Assembly (NCBI RefSeq): GCF_014297465.1
Contig: NZ_JACORT010000001.1
Location: 496,001 to 560,000 of the forward strand
DNA: 64,000 nucleotides
DNA from: Ramlibacter cellulosilyticus
GTDB taxonomy: Bacteria > Pseudomonadota > Gammaproteobacteria > Burkholderiales > Burkholderiaceae_C
Reading direction: 5' to 3'
Shown here: piece by piece, positions 55,419 to 63,095 of the stretch
Numbering within the stretch: position 1 is the first letter of the stretch
How the letters are laid out: each line of letters opens with the position of its first letter
Notes under the pieces: model-generated
The model's database searches: none
What the model was told of the DNA's origin: nothing
Seen by the model: the letters and a program-made list of their open reading frames with translations, nothing else
Made by a program: the position numbers and the translations under genes

Positions 55419-55880
55419 CTAGCGGCTTGCCGTCCCCAGGGGAACGGGGGCGCGGCGGCCCGTGAGCTCCTGCGGGTCGTCGTGCGCCGTGGTGGCGTTC
55501 ACCAGCTTGCGCACGCCGGGCATGCGTTGCACTTGCGCCGCGACGCCCTCGCGCTCGCTGGCCAGCACGCGGCCGGACAGGCGCACGACGCCTTCCTCCA
55601 CCGCCACGTGCAGCGCGCGCGGGTGGCTCACCATGCGGTCCAGCGCCTGCTGGATGCGGTCGCGCAGTTCGGCGTCGCTGCGCGGATCGCCGGCAGGCAC
55701 CTGCAAGGGCGCGCGACGCGCCAGCCGGCCGCGGCCGACGCGCCTGGCTTCGCCCGGCAGCCCGCCGCGCACGAGGTCCGCGAGCAGGGCGCGGCGGCGC
55801 GCGCCGAGGTCCGGGTCCAGGTAGTACATGGCCAGGGCGCCCGCGGCGGCCGCGCCGAGGGTGGCGAGCGGCTTGTTCAT
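55419..55880 (-). CDS. BON-domain protein with N-terminal membrane helix
   Basis: 153 residues from the ATG at 55880 (MNKPLATLGAAAAGALAMYY). The start is a glycine/alanine-rich helix, followed by a basic linker (LGARRRALLADLVRGG) and one BON domain (about 78-140, SDAELRDRIQQALDRMVSHP ... VVRLSGRVLASEREGV). BON domains interact with phospholipid. This makes a second BON gene, besides the lipoprotein at 480-794, in a similar stress-type setting. Confidence 0.82.
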   Translation of the reverse strand: MNKPLATLGAAAAGALAMYYLDPDLGARRRALLADLVRGGLPGEARRVGRGRLARRAPLQVPAGDPRSDAELRDRIQQALDRMVSHPRALHVAVEEGVVRLSGRVLASEREGVAAQVQRMPGVRKLVNATTAHDDPQELTGRRAPVPLGTASR

Positions 55881-55908
55881 GGCGTCCTCCGAGTCGCGTT
55901 CCGGGGAA

Positions 55909-56412
55909 TCAAGCATAGGTCGTATGGCGCCGGGGCGCGGCGGCAGGGGTGATGCGGACGCTGGCGGCCGTCTCCAGCTTGTCCAGGAGCGCCTGCAGGG
56001 CGTAGCGGTGCTGGCGCCACAAGGCCATGAAGCGCTTGTCGTGCTCGGACTCCAGCCAGTGCTCCGGGTCGCGTAGCCACAGCGCCTGCTGGGTGCCGAG
56101 GAAGTTGATCAGGCGGTTGTGCACTGCGAGCAGTTCGGCCATGTCGCCCGCCAGTTCCGGGAACCAGGCGAGGCGGATGGTGCACGCGGTGTCCAGGGCG
56201 GCGGCCGCTTCGGGGCCCTCGCCCTGGAACACGGCGGCCAGGCGCTGGGCGCACACCCATTCGGAGTAGCGATTCAGCGCCTGCAGCAGCTGTTCGGCCT
56301 GGTCGCGGCGCAGGTCGTGGCGCCGCCGGTGGCGGGCGAGGAACCAGCTCAGGACCGCGACGCCGGCCACGGCAAGGAGCAGCCAGGCGGCCAGGTAGGT
56401 CGTCATCACCAT
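55909..56412 (-). CDS. Hypothetical single-helix membrane protein
   Basis: 167 residues. One N-terminal membrane helix (about 5-25, TYLAAWLLLAVAGVAVLSWF) is followed by an Arg-rich patch and a helical cytoplasmic domain rich in Trp, Leu and Gln (LLQALNRYSEWVCAQRLAAV, LAWFPELAGDMAELLAVHNR). ATG at 56406 is an alternative start. No family recognised. It ends 28 bp before the BON gene and begins 13 bp after the Ku gene, so the three may be co-transcribed. Confidence 0.7.
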   Translation of the reverse strand: MVMTTYLAAWLLLAVAGVAVLSWFLARHRRRHDLRRDQAEQLLQALNRYSEWVCAQRLAAVFQGEGPEAAAALDTACTIRLAWFPELAGDMAELLAVHNRLINFLGTQQALWLRDPEHWLESEHDKRFMALWRQHRYALQALLDKLETAASVRITPAAAPRRHTTYA

Positions 56413-56425
56413 GGGACCTCCGGGC

Positions 56426-57421
56426 TCAGGCCGCCCGCCGGGTGCGCGCCGATTTCGCGGGCGTGCGGCTGCGGGTGGTGGTGGTCTTGCTGGCGGTGCT
56501 GCGCTTGCGCGGCTTGGCGGCCGCGACGGCGTGCTCCTCCGACTTGTGCGAGCGCTTCGCAGTGGCCGTGGACCGGCCCCCGCTGCTGCCGCTGCGGGTG
56601 GACGCCGGCGCCGCGGCCTTGGCGCCGCCCTTGAGGCTGCGGCGCAGCAGCTCGGTGAGGTCGATGACGTCGGCGCCCTGTTTCTCGGGCGCCTCTTCCA
56701 GCGGCTCGACCTGCGCCGTGTCGCCCGCCTTCGCCTTGCGTTCCACCAGCTTCATGATGGCGTCGTGGAAGTTGTCGCGGAACTCCTGCGCGCTCCAGTG
56801 GCCGCTCATGTCGGCGATGAGGCTGCGCGCCATCTTCAGTTCGGCGTCCTTGATGCCGGTCTTGCCTTCCGAGGGCAGCGGCAGGTCTTCCCAGGAGCGG
56901 ATCTCGCCGCCCCAGCGCAGCAGGTTCAGCACCAGCGCCGGCCCGCAGGGCAGGAGCACGGCCAGGTGCTGCTTGCTGTGGATCACCACGCGGGCCAGTC
57001 CCGCCTTGCCGGTTTCCTTCAGCGCTTCGCGCAGCAGCTTGTAGACCTTCTCGCCCTTGTTGATCGGGGCGGTGTAGTACGGCTTCTCGAGGTACACGAA
57101 CGGCACCTCGGAGATGTCGACGAAGGCCTCGATCTCGATCGTCTGCGTGGTGCGCGGATAGGCCTCGGCGATCTCGTCCGGGGAGAGCACGACGTAGTTG
57201 CCCTTGCCGTACTCCACGCCCTTGACGACGTCCTCCTTGTCGATCTCCTTGCCGGTGCGCTTGTTGATGCGCTTGTAGCCGACCGGGTCCAGCGTGCGCC
57301 GGTCCAGCCAGTCGAAGTTGACGTCGCTTTCCTCGGTCGCCGAGTACAGGCCGATGGGGATGTGCACCAGCCCGAAGGTGATCGCGCCCTTCCACAGGGA
57401 GCGCGTCGACGTCCTGGCCAT
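56426..57421 (-). CDS. ku: Ku protein (bacterial NHEJ DNA-end-binding)
   Basis: 331 residues from the ATG at 57421 (MARTSTRSLWKGAITFGLVH). The Ku core includes WKGAITFGLVHIPIGLYSAT, KGVEYGKGNYVVLSPDEIAE, FVYLEKPYYTAPINKGEKVY and the helical WSAQEFRDNFHDAIMKL. The C-terminal 60 residues are Lys/Arg/Ser/Thr-rich, as in Ku proteins that bind DNA through basic tails. It would protect double-strand ends and recruit ligase LigD, which is not in the window. Starts at 57439 (ATG) and 57478 (GTG) are also possible. A TGTAGG-type box lies 100 bp upstream. Confidence 0.93.
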   Translation of the reverse strand: MARTSTRSLWKGAITFGLVHIPIGLYSATEESDVNFDWLDRRTLDPVGYKRINKRTGKEIDKEDVVKGVEYGKGNYVVLSPDEIAEAYPRTTQTIEIEAFVDISEVPFVYLEKPYYTAPINKGEKVYKLLREALKETGKAGLARVVIHSKQHLAVLLPCGPALVLNLLRWGGEIRSWEDLPLPSEGKTGIKDAELKMARSLIADMSGHWSAQEFRDNFHDAIMKLVERKAKAGDTAQVEPLEEAPEKQGADVIDLTELLRRSLKGGAKAAAPASTRSGSSGGRSTATAKRSHKSEEHAVAAAKPRKRSTASKTTTTRSRTPAKSARTRRAA

Positions 57422-57511
57422 GCCTTGGGTGTCTGCCATGTTGCGTGCAAATGTTTCGGCCAGTTTGCGAATGTGCACGGCCGTGCACTGTCGGACGCGC
57501 CCCGTGCGTCC

Positions 57512-57529
57512 TGTAGGCGCGTGCCCACT
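57512..57529. promoter_or_regulatory. TGTAGG-N6 inverted-repeat box 5
   Basis: TGTAGG-CGCGTG-CCCACT, with the second half 4 of 6 to CCTACA, centred about 100 bp upstream of the Ku start. It is the weakest of the six boxes because the spacer lacks the usual AC start. Confidence 0.25.
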
Positions 57530-57648
57530 GCGCGGCGGGCGCCCCGGAAAAGCAGACGCCGGCGAGGCGGGGGAGCCTGGCCGGCGTGGCGGAGGGGTTC
57601 GGACGGGGGCCGCGGGTCCGTCACCGGACGGCCGCGTCCCGGGCCGGG

Positions 57649-57882
57649 TCAGGCGCGGGGGGCGTCTGCAGCGGCGGCAGCGGCGCGCGCGTGGCGCTTC
57701 TTGCCCGCGGCACGGGCTTCCTCGCTGGTGAATTCGTGGGCGTGGCCGCTCTGGTGGGCCGCGCGGCCACCCAGGCTGGCGATCTCGCGCTGGCGCTGCG
57801 GGTCCATTGCAGCGAAACCGCGCAGGGACTTCTTCGGAGCGGGCTTGACGTTGTCGGTGTCGTGGGCGGTTTGGGAATCCAT
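57649..57882 (-). CDS. KGG-motif general stress protein (YciG/GsiB-like)
   Basis: 77 residues from the ATG at 57882 (MDSQTAHDTDNVKPAPKKSL). It has RGFAAMDPQRQREIASLGGR followed by AAHQSGHAHEFTSEEARAAG and KKRH, close to the repeat of small hydrophilic stress proteins such as YciG and GsiB. These are induced by desiccation, starvation or general stress and have no enzymatic activity. It is divergent from the kinase gene and close to Ku. Confidence 0.88.
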   Translation of the reverse strand: MDSQTAHDTDNVKPAPKKSLRGFAAMDPQRQREIASLGGRAAHQSGHAHEFTSEEARAAGKKRHARAAAAAADAPRA

Positions 57883-58006
57883 GGGGTCCTCGTCTAGGTT
57901 GGTCTCACGAAAGTGGGCAGGCGCCCGTGTCCAGGGTGTGCGCTGCCGGCTAAGGGGAGTCAGGTCAACGCAACGGCAGAGTCTGTTCGCTTTGCACGCC
58001 GCGTCT

Positions 58007-58024
58007 TGTAGGACGATGCCTCTA
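58007..58024. promoter_or_regulatory. TGTAGG-N6 inverted-repeat box 6
   Basis: TGTAGG-ACGATG-CCTCTA, centred 85 bp upstream of the sensor kinase start (58100) and about 133 bp upstream of the KGG gene on the other strand. The first half is exact and the second half matches 4 of 6. Confidence 0.35.
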
Positions 58025-58099
58025 GCTATGTCGGTGCCCTCCTGCGGGCGCGCGGGGCATGCAGGAAGCTGCGATGGGCGATCGCCTAGACTCGCGGCC

Positions 58100-59515
58100 A
58101 TGAAATCGGAGACCCTGCCGGCGCCCACGTTCTCGGAGGCCCACTGGGTGGAAGGGGAACTCGTTCGCGGCCTCATGCGCACGCAGCGCCAGGCGCAGTG
58201 GTTGTCCCTCGTGCTCATGGCGGTGATCGTCGGCGTGCTGTGGGCCGACGTGTCTCCCGCGTGGCTCGCCGCGTGGGTCCTGCTCGGACTCGGGGTCGCC
58301 GCGTGGCGCTGGTGGATCCTGCGTCGCTACCAGCGCGAGGTGGTACACCAGGGTACCGACGAACACCTGGCGTTCTTCCGGCGCTATCGCCTCTTCTGGC
58401 CGGCGTCCGCGCTCGCGTGGGGCATCACGACCCTCCTGTACTTCGACCGGTCCTCGCTGGCCGACCAGTTCATCTGCTGGCTGACGATGGCGGGCCTCGC
58501 GATGATCGCGGCGAACAGCCTCTCCAGCCAGCTCGCGACGATGCGCGGGTACATCGACACCATGGCGGTCACGGCGCTCGCCGTCATGGCCTGGCGCATG
58601 GGCGTGGAGTTGCGGCTGCAAGGGCCTTCGTACCACTGGTGGCTGGTGGTGCTGCTGCTGGTGTTCTGGCAGGTGCTGCGGCACGCGGGCCAGCAACTGC
58701 ACGAGACGCACAGGCGCAACTTCGAGCTGCAGTTCCGCAATTCGCAGCTGATCGAGTCCCTGACGCGCCAGACGCAGGCGGCGCTGGACGCGGTGGAGAT
58801 CAAGAACCGCTTTCTCGCGAGCGCCGCGCACGACATCCGGCAGCCGGTGCACGCGCTGGGCCTCTACGCGGACTGGCTCGGGACCGAGCCGGAGCTGGTG
58901 CACGAACTCGCGCCCAAGATCGTGGAGTCCACCAAGGCGGTCAACCAGCTGTTCGACTCCCTGTTCGACCTCGCGCGACTGGATTCCGGCAAGGTGCGCC
59001 TGAACATCGAACCGGTGGACGTGGCCAAGCTGCTGCGCGACCTGGAAGTGCAGTACCGGCCGCTGTGCGAGGCCAAGGGCCTGCAGTTCCGCATGCGCGT
59101 GCGGCCCGGGACGGCGCAGTCGGACCCGATCCTGCTGCAGCGGATCGTCGGCAACCTGATCTCGAACGCGGTGAAGTACACCCAGCGGGGAGGCGTGCTC
59201 GTCGCCTCGCGCGTCACCGCGCAGGGCCTGCGGGTGGACGTGTGGGACACGGGCGTCGGGATTGCGCCGGTGCACCAGCGCGAGATCTTCCGCGAGTTCT
59301 ACAAGGTGCCCACGCATGCGGGCACCGAGGACGGCTTCGGCCTGGGGCTCTACATCGTGGGCCGGCTCACGCACATCCTGGGGCACCCGCTGACGCTGCA
59401 GTCGCGTCCGGGGCGGGGGAGCGTGTTCCGGCTGCTGCTGCTGCCCACCGATGCGCGCGCCGCGGCGGAGCGCACCATGAGCTCGCTCGCGCAGATGACG
59501 CCGCCGCGGGAGTGA
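58100..59515 (+). CDS. Membrane sensor histidine kinase (HisKA/HATPase_c)
   Basis: 471 residues. Five to six N-terminal membrane helices (about 32-190) are followed by a short coiled linker, the HisKA domain with H244 (FLASAAHDIRQPVHALGLY), and HATPase_c with N-box GNLISNAVKYT, G1 DTGVGIA and G2 EDGFGLGLYIVG. There is no periplasmic sensor, so signals probably come from the membrane. It converges with a NarL-type regulator gene 3 bp beyond its stop, its likely partner. A TGTAGG box lies 85 bp upstream. Confidence 0.92.
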   Translation: MKSETLPAPTFSEAHWVEGELVRGLMRTQRQAQWLSLVLMAVIVGVLWADVSPAWLAAWVLLGLGVAAWRWWILRRYQREVVHQGTDEHLAFFRRYRLFWPASALAWGITTLLYFDRSSLADQFICWLTMAGLAMIAANSLSSQLATMRGYIDTMAVTALAVMAWRMGVELRLQGPSYHWWLVVLLLVFWQVLRHAGQQLHETHRRNFELQFRNSQLIESLTRQTQAALDAVEIKNRFLASAAHDIRQPVHALGLYADWLGTEPELVHELAPKIVESTKAVNQLFDSLFDLARLDSGKVRLNIEPVDVAKLLRDLEVQYRPLCEAKGLQFRMRVRPGTAQSDPILLQRIVGNLISNAVKYTQRGGVLVASRVTAQGLRVDVWDTGVGIAPVHQREIFREFYKVPTHAGTEDGFGLGLYIVGRLTHILGHPLTLQSRPGRGSVFRLLLLPTDARAAAERTMSSLAQMTPPRE

Positions 59516-59518
59516 GGG

Positions 59519-60112
59519 TCAGGCCCCCAGCAGGCCGTGCGTGCGCGCGTAGTGGATCGTCTGCGTGCGGCTCTTCACGCCGAGGCGGCGGAACAGGCGC
59601 CACAGGTGCACCTTCACCGTGTGCTCGCTGATCCCGAGTTCGTCGGCGATCTCGCGGTTGGAGAGGCCGCGATCGAGCATCACGATCAGCTGCTTCTGCC
59701 GCTTGGACAGCTTGCTGTCCGTGGGGGCGAGCTCCTCGAACTGGCCGTCGGCGGACAGCAGCGCGCGCAGCGCGTTGCCGATCTCCTGGCCGCCCGAGGA
59801 CTTCTCGATGTAGATGTCGGCGCCGGCTTCGATGCACGCTTCCTCCGCGTCCGCGGCGGGCGATGCGGACAGCACCGCCAGCGGCGTTTCGGGGAAGCGC
59901 TTCTTCAGTTCGTGCACGCCGGAGGTGCCGGTGGTGTCGGGAAGCTTCAGGTCCAGCGTGATCAGGTCGGGCACGCCGTGCTGGCGCACCGCGGCCTCGA
60001 CGCCGCCCAGGCGATCGAGTTCGACGACTTCGGCGCCGGGACGCATCCGGCGCAGCAGCATCACGACGGCCTCGCGCATGAGCGGATGGTCGTCGATGAC
60101 GTAGAGGGTCAT
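59519..60112 (-). CDS. NarL/FixJ-family response regulator
   Basis: 197 residues from the ATG at 60112 (MTLYVIDDHPLMREAVVMLL). The receiver has D7/D8 and phospho-acceptor D54 (LITLDLKLPDT), the Lys is in IYIEKSS, and the LuxR helix-turn-helix is LSKRQKQLIVMLDRGLSNRE, then LGISEHTVKVHLWRLFRRLG. It is convergent with the membrane kinase gene (3-bp gap). Starting upstream at 60238 would add 42 non-receiver residues. This HTH is NarL-like, unlike the GacA-like one at 3.9 kb. Confidence 0.92.
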   Translation of the reverse strand: MTLYVIDDHPLMREAVVMLLRRMRPGAEVVELDRLGGVEAAVRQHGVPDLITLDLKLPDTTGTSGVHELKKRFPETPLAVLSASPAADAEEACIEAGADIYIEKSSGGQEIGNALRALLSADGQFEELAPTDSKLSKRQKQLIVMLDRGLSNREIADELGISEHTVKVHLWRLFRRLGVKSRTQTIHYARTHGLLGA

Positions 60113-60185
60113 ATTGCGAGGTTTTCTGTCAGGGAACGATAAGCAAGCATAGCGCTTTCGCCATGCAGACGTCCGTGCTAATTCC

Positions 60186-61481
60186 TTAGTTCCCGGATTC
60201 CGCCAGTTCCCGCAGCGCCGCGACGACCTGCCCGGCATCGACGCCGTCGGCCGTGGCGGCGGGCAGCCCCGGCGGCAGCGCCTGCGCAGCCTTGAGGCCC
60301 GCGATGCATTGCCCGGCCTCCTTCGGCGAGGCGAAGCCGCTGCTTTGCAGCAGCAGGCGTCCCTGCGCGTCGACGAACTTGAAGTAGAACAGGCCGTCGC
60401 TCTCGCGGTACTGCTTGAAGCTGGGCAAGGCCGCCTTCGCCTTCTCCTTCTTCGCGCCGCCGGCCAGCGTCGCGAGGTTGCGCAGGCCCACCGCCTCGCG
60501 CAGCTCGCGCATCAGCGGCGTCGCGCGTTGCCGCGCCTTGGCCGCGCCGGCCTGGAGGATGCGCTCGAGTTCTTCCGGATGGTTCACCAGGTGCTCGTAG
60601 CGCGCGCGCATGGGCGCGATCTCGGCGTCGATGCGATCGAACAGCATCTGCTTCGCGTCGGACCAGGCGATGCCCGCCGCATACTGCTGGCGCAGCTTCT
60701 GCGTTTCCTCCGGCGTGGCGAAGGCCTGGTAGATCTGGAACAGCGCGGAGCCTTCCGTCTCCTTGGGCTCGCCGGGCGCGCGCGAGTCGGTCACGATCGA
60801 GAAGATCTGCTTGCGCACCTGCTCGCGCGGCGCGAACAGGCCGATCACGTTGTCGTAGCTCTTGCTCATTTTCCGGCCGTCCAGGCCGGGGAGCAGCGCC
60901 ACCGATTCGTCGACCTGCGCCTCGGGCAGCACGAGGTGCTCCCCATAGAGGTGGTTGTAGCTCTGCGCCATGTCGCGCGCCATCTCCAGGTGCTGCACCT
61001 GGTCGCGGCCCACCGGCACCTTGTGCGCCTTGAACATCAGGATGTCCGCGGCCATGAGCACGGGGTACATGAACAGGCCCATGGTCACCTCGGCATCGAC
61101 GTCGACGCCCGCGGCCGTGTTCTTGTCCACCTGCGCCTTGTACGCGTGCGCGCGATTGAGCACGCCCTTGCCGGTGACGCAGGTGAGCAGCCAGGTGAGC
61201 TCGGTGATCTCGGGGATGTCGGACTGGCGGTAGAAGAAGACCTGCTCCGGGTCCAGCCCCGCCGCGACCCAGCACGCGGCGATCTCCAGCGTGGAGCGCT
61301 GGATGCGCGCCGGCTCGTCGCACTTGATCAGCGCGTGGTAGTCGGCGAGGAAGTAGAAGTTCTCGGTGCCGGCGCGGCGGCTCGCCTGCACGGCGGGGCG
61401 GATCGCGCCGACGTAGTTGCCCAGGTGGGGCGTGCCGGTCGTGGTGATGCCGGTGAGATAGCGGACGACGGAGGCGCTCAT
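60186..61481 (-). CDS. trpS: Tryptophanyl-tRNA synthetase with C-terminal YegP-like (DUF1508) domain
   Basis: 431 residues. The class I core (about 1-340) has the HIGH-type TGTPHLGNYVGAIRP and KMSKS in LDGRKMSKSYDNV. Past the usual end, about 85 residues include SFKQYRESDGLFYFKFVDAQ and GRLLLQSSGFASPKEAGQCI, which looks like a DUF1508/YegP-type beta module (f-x-F...G..l..S..f.s...a..gI..l). E. coli TrpS is about 334 residues, so this is a fusion. It charges tRNA-Trp; the extra domain's role is unknown. It is followed by 5 bp and the M50 protease gene lies upstream on the same strand. Confidence 0.94.
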   Translation of the reverse strand: MSASVVRYLTGITTTGTPHLGNYVGAIRPAVQASRRAGTENFYFLADYHALIKCDEPARIQRSTLEIAACWVAAGLDPEQVFFYRQSDIPEITELTWLLTCVTGKGVLNRAHAYKAQVDKNTAAGVDVDAEVTMGLFMYPVLMAADILMFKAHKVPVGRDQVQHLEMARDMAQSYNHLYGEHLVLPEAQVDESVALLPGLDGRKMSKSYDNVIGLFAPREQVRKQIFSIVTDSRAPGEPKETEGSALFQIYQAFATPEETQKLRQQYAAGIAWSDAKQMLFDRIDAEIAPMRARYEHLVNHPEELERILQAGAAKARQRATPLMRELREAVGLRNLATLAGGAKKEKAKAALPSFKQYRESDGLFYFKFVDAQGRLLLQSSGFASPKEAGQCIAGLKAAQALPPGLPAATADGVDAGQVVAALRELAESGN

Positions 61482-61486
61482 GCGGG

Positions 61487-62155
61487 TCAGGACAGCAGGA
61501 ATTGGAAGGGGGACAGGAGCCAGCCGAGAATGGTGTAGCCGACGGAGATGAGCGGGCTGAGCCAGAACGTGCTCACGATGCCCGCGAGCACCAGGCCCAG
61601 CACGATGAAGAAGCCCCACGGCTCGATGCGCGAGAAGGCGTAGGCCTGCCGCGGCGGCAGCAGGCCGACCAGCACGCGGCCGCCATCGAGCGGCGGCAGC
61701 GGGAACAGGTTGAAGGCCCACATCACCAGGTTCACCAGCACGCCGGCCTTGGCCATCAGCAGGAAGAAGCGCTCGTTGATGCCGAAGGCCGTGAGCAGCG
61801 TGAACACCAGCGCCCACAGGATGGCCTGCACGAAGTTGGAGAGCGGCCCCGCGAGGGCCACCCAGATCATGTCGCGCTTGGGGTGCCGCAGGTGAGCGAA
61901 GTTCACCGGCACCGGCTTCGCGTAGCCGAAGAGGAAGGCGCCCGAGGTCGCGAAGTACAGCATCAGCGGCATCAGGATGGTCCCGATGGGGTCGATGTGC
62001 TTGATCGGGTTGAGCGTGACGCGCCCCATCATCGCCGCGGTGTTGTCGCCGAAGTGGCGCGCCACGTAGCCGTGCGCCGCCTCGTGCACGGTGATCGCGA
62101 AGAGCACCGGCAGCGCGTAGATCAGGACGGTCTGGATCAGGTTGTTGAAGTCCAC
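61487..62155 (-). CDS. Site-2-protease-family (M50) membrane metalloprotease
   Basis: 222 residues with five to six membrane helices. The zinc motif HEAAH lies in helix 1 (H24 and H28 in FAITVHEAAHGYVARHF) and the third ligand is in NLFPLPPLDGGR (about 148-159). Short M50 proteins of this rhomboid-like group occur widely in bacteria; their substrates are unknown. It lies between trpS (5-bp gap) and the Sua5/YciO gene (22-bp gap) in a minus-strand run, probably one operon. Confidence 0.93.
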   Translation of the reverse strand: MDFNNLIQTVLIYALPVLFAITVHEAAHGYVARHFGDNTAAMMGRVTLNPIKHIDPIGTILMPLMLYFATSGAFLFGYAKPVPVNFAHLRHPKRDMIWVALAGPLSNFVQAILWALVFTLLTAFGINERFFLLMAKAGVLVNLVMWAFNLFPLPPLDGGRVLVGLLPPRQAYAFSRIEPWGFFIVLGLVLAGIVSTFWLSPLISVGYTILGWLLSPFQFLLS

Positions 62156-62177
62156 CCGCCCATTGTCTCAGACCGGT

Positions 62178-62813
62178 TCAGAGGCCCAGGACCGAAGGGT
62201 CGCCGCGGCCCGGGCGCACCAGCACGGGATCGCCGCCCGTGTCCATCGGCGTGAGGTCGACGACCGTCGTGGGCTGGTCCGGGCAGGGGCCGGAGCCGAT
62301 CACCGCATCGAGCACTTTCTGGAAGCGTTCGCGGATCTGGTCGGGGTCGTTCAGGGGCTCGTGGTCGTCGGGGCCCATGAGCGTCGTCGCGAGCAGCGGC
62401 GCGCCGTGCGCCTCCAGCAGCGCCTGCAGGGCGCGGTGGTCCGGCACGCGCAGGCCGATGGTCTTGCGCTGCGGGTGGCTCACGCGCCGCGGCACCTCGC
62501 GCGTGGCATCGAGGATGAAGGTGTACGGCCCCGGCGTCGCCGACTTCAGCAGCCGGTACTGGCGGTTGTCGACGCGGGCATAGTTCGACAGCTCGCTCAG
62601 GTCGCGGCACAGGAGGGTGAGGTGGTACTTGTCGTCGATCCGGCGGATCTGCCGCAGCCGGTCGGCGGCCGCCTTGTCGTCCAGGTGGCAGGCGATCGCA
62701 TAGCTCGAATCGGTGGGCACGGCCACGACGCCTCCGCCCGCGATCACGGCCACCGCCTGCTTCAGCAGGCGGGGCTGCGGGTTCTCCGGATGCAGTTCGA
62801 AGTATTGCGCCAT
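62178..62813 (-). CDS. Sua5/YciO-family threonylcarbamoyladenylate synthase-like protein
   Basis: 211 residues. It has the family opening MAQYFELHPENPQPRLLKQA, the nucleotide/threonine site GGVVAVPTDSSYAIACHLDD and KYHLTLLCRDLSELSNYARV, and PGPYTFILDATREVPRR. Sua5/YrdC proteins make the threonylcarbamoyl-AMP for tRNA t6A; the YciO branch, which this resembles in its opening, is less well characterised. The hairpin at 62822-62858 lies 9 bp upstream of the start, in the 5' leader. Confidence 0.9.
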   Translation of the reverse strand: MAQYFELHPENPQPRLLKQAVAVIAGGGVVAVPTDSSYAIACHLDDKAAADRLRQIRRIDDKYHLTLLCRDLSELSNYARVDNRQYRLLKSATPGPYTFILDATREVPRRVSHPQRKTIGLRVPDHRALQALLEAHGAPLLATTLMGPDDHEPLNDPDQIRERFQKVLDAVIGSGPCPDQPTTVVDLTPMDTGGDPVLVRPGRGDPSVLGL

Positions 62814-62821
62814 GGTCAGTT

Positions 62822-63087
62822 AACTCTGAAAAATCGCCAGAGGCGATTTTTCAGAGTTGCCTAATCAGTGCGAAGAGGACCGGCAGAGCCGGATCCTCTT
62901 CGCAAGTGGGATCGCGCTGCATGTTATTCCGCGCAATCCTCGAAACACCGAATCAATCCCGCGCAGCGGCACGTGGACCGGACGGAGCATCGCGCAGGCC
63001 GGTCCGCCTTGAGGAGGGGATCCGGCTTTGCCGGGCCCCTCCTCACCATTCAGGCCACTGAAAAATCCGCTTCAGCGGATTTTCAGT
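62822..63087. repeat. MITE-like pair of inverted double hairpins
   Basis: Four hairpins: H1 62822-62858 (17-bp perfect stem, AACTCTGAAAAATCGCC), H2 62869-62904 (TGCGAAGAGGACCGG stem), H3 63010-63045 (GAGGAGGGG stem), H4 63057-63087 (ACTGAAAAATCCGC stem). Reversed and complemented, H3-H4 reproduces H2-H1: CCGGCAAAGCCGGATCC against CCGGCAGAGCCGGATCC, and a shared CTGAAAA...TTTTCAG core. The spacers (GCCTAATC and GCCTGAAT) also match. About 105 bases lie between the halves, without a reading frame. Confidence 0.75.
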
Positions 63088-63095
63088 GAAGGGCT

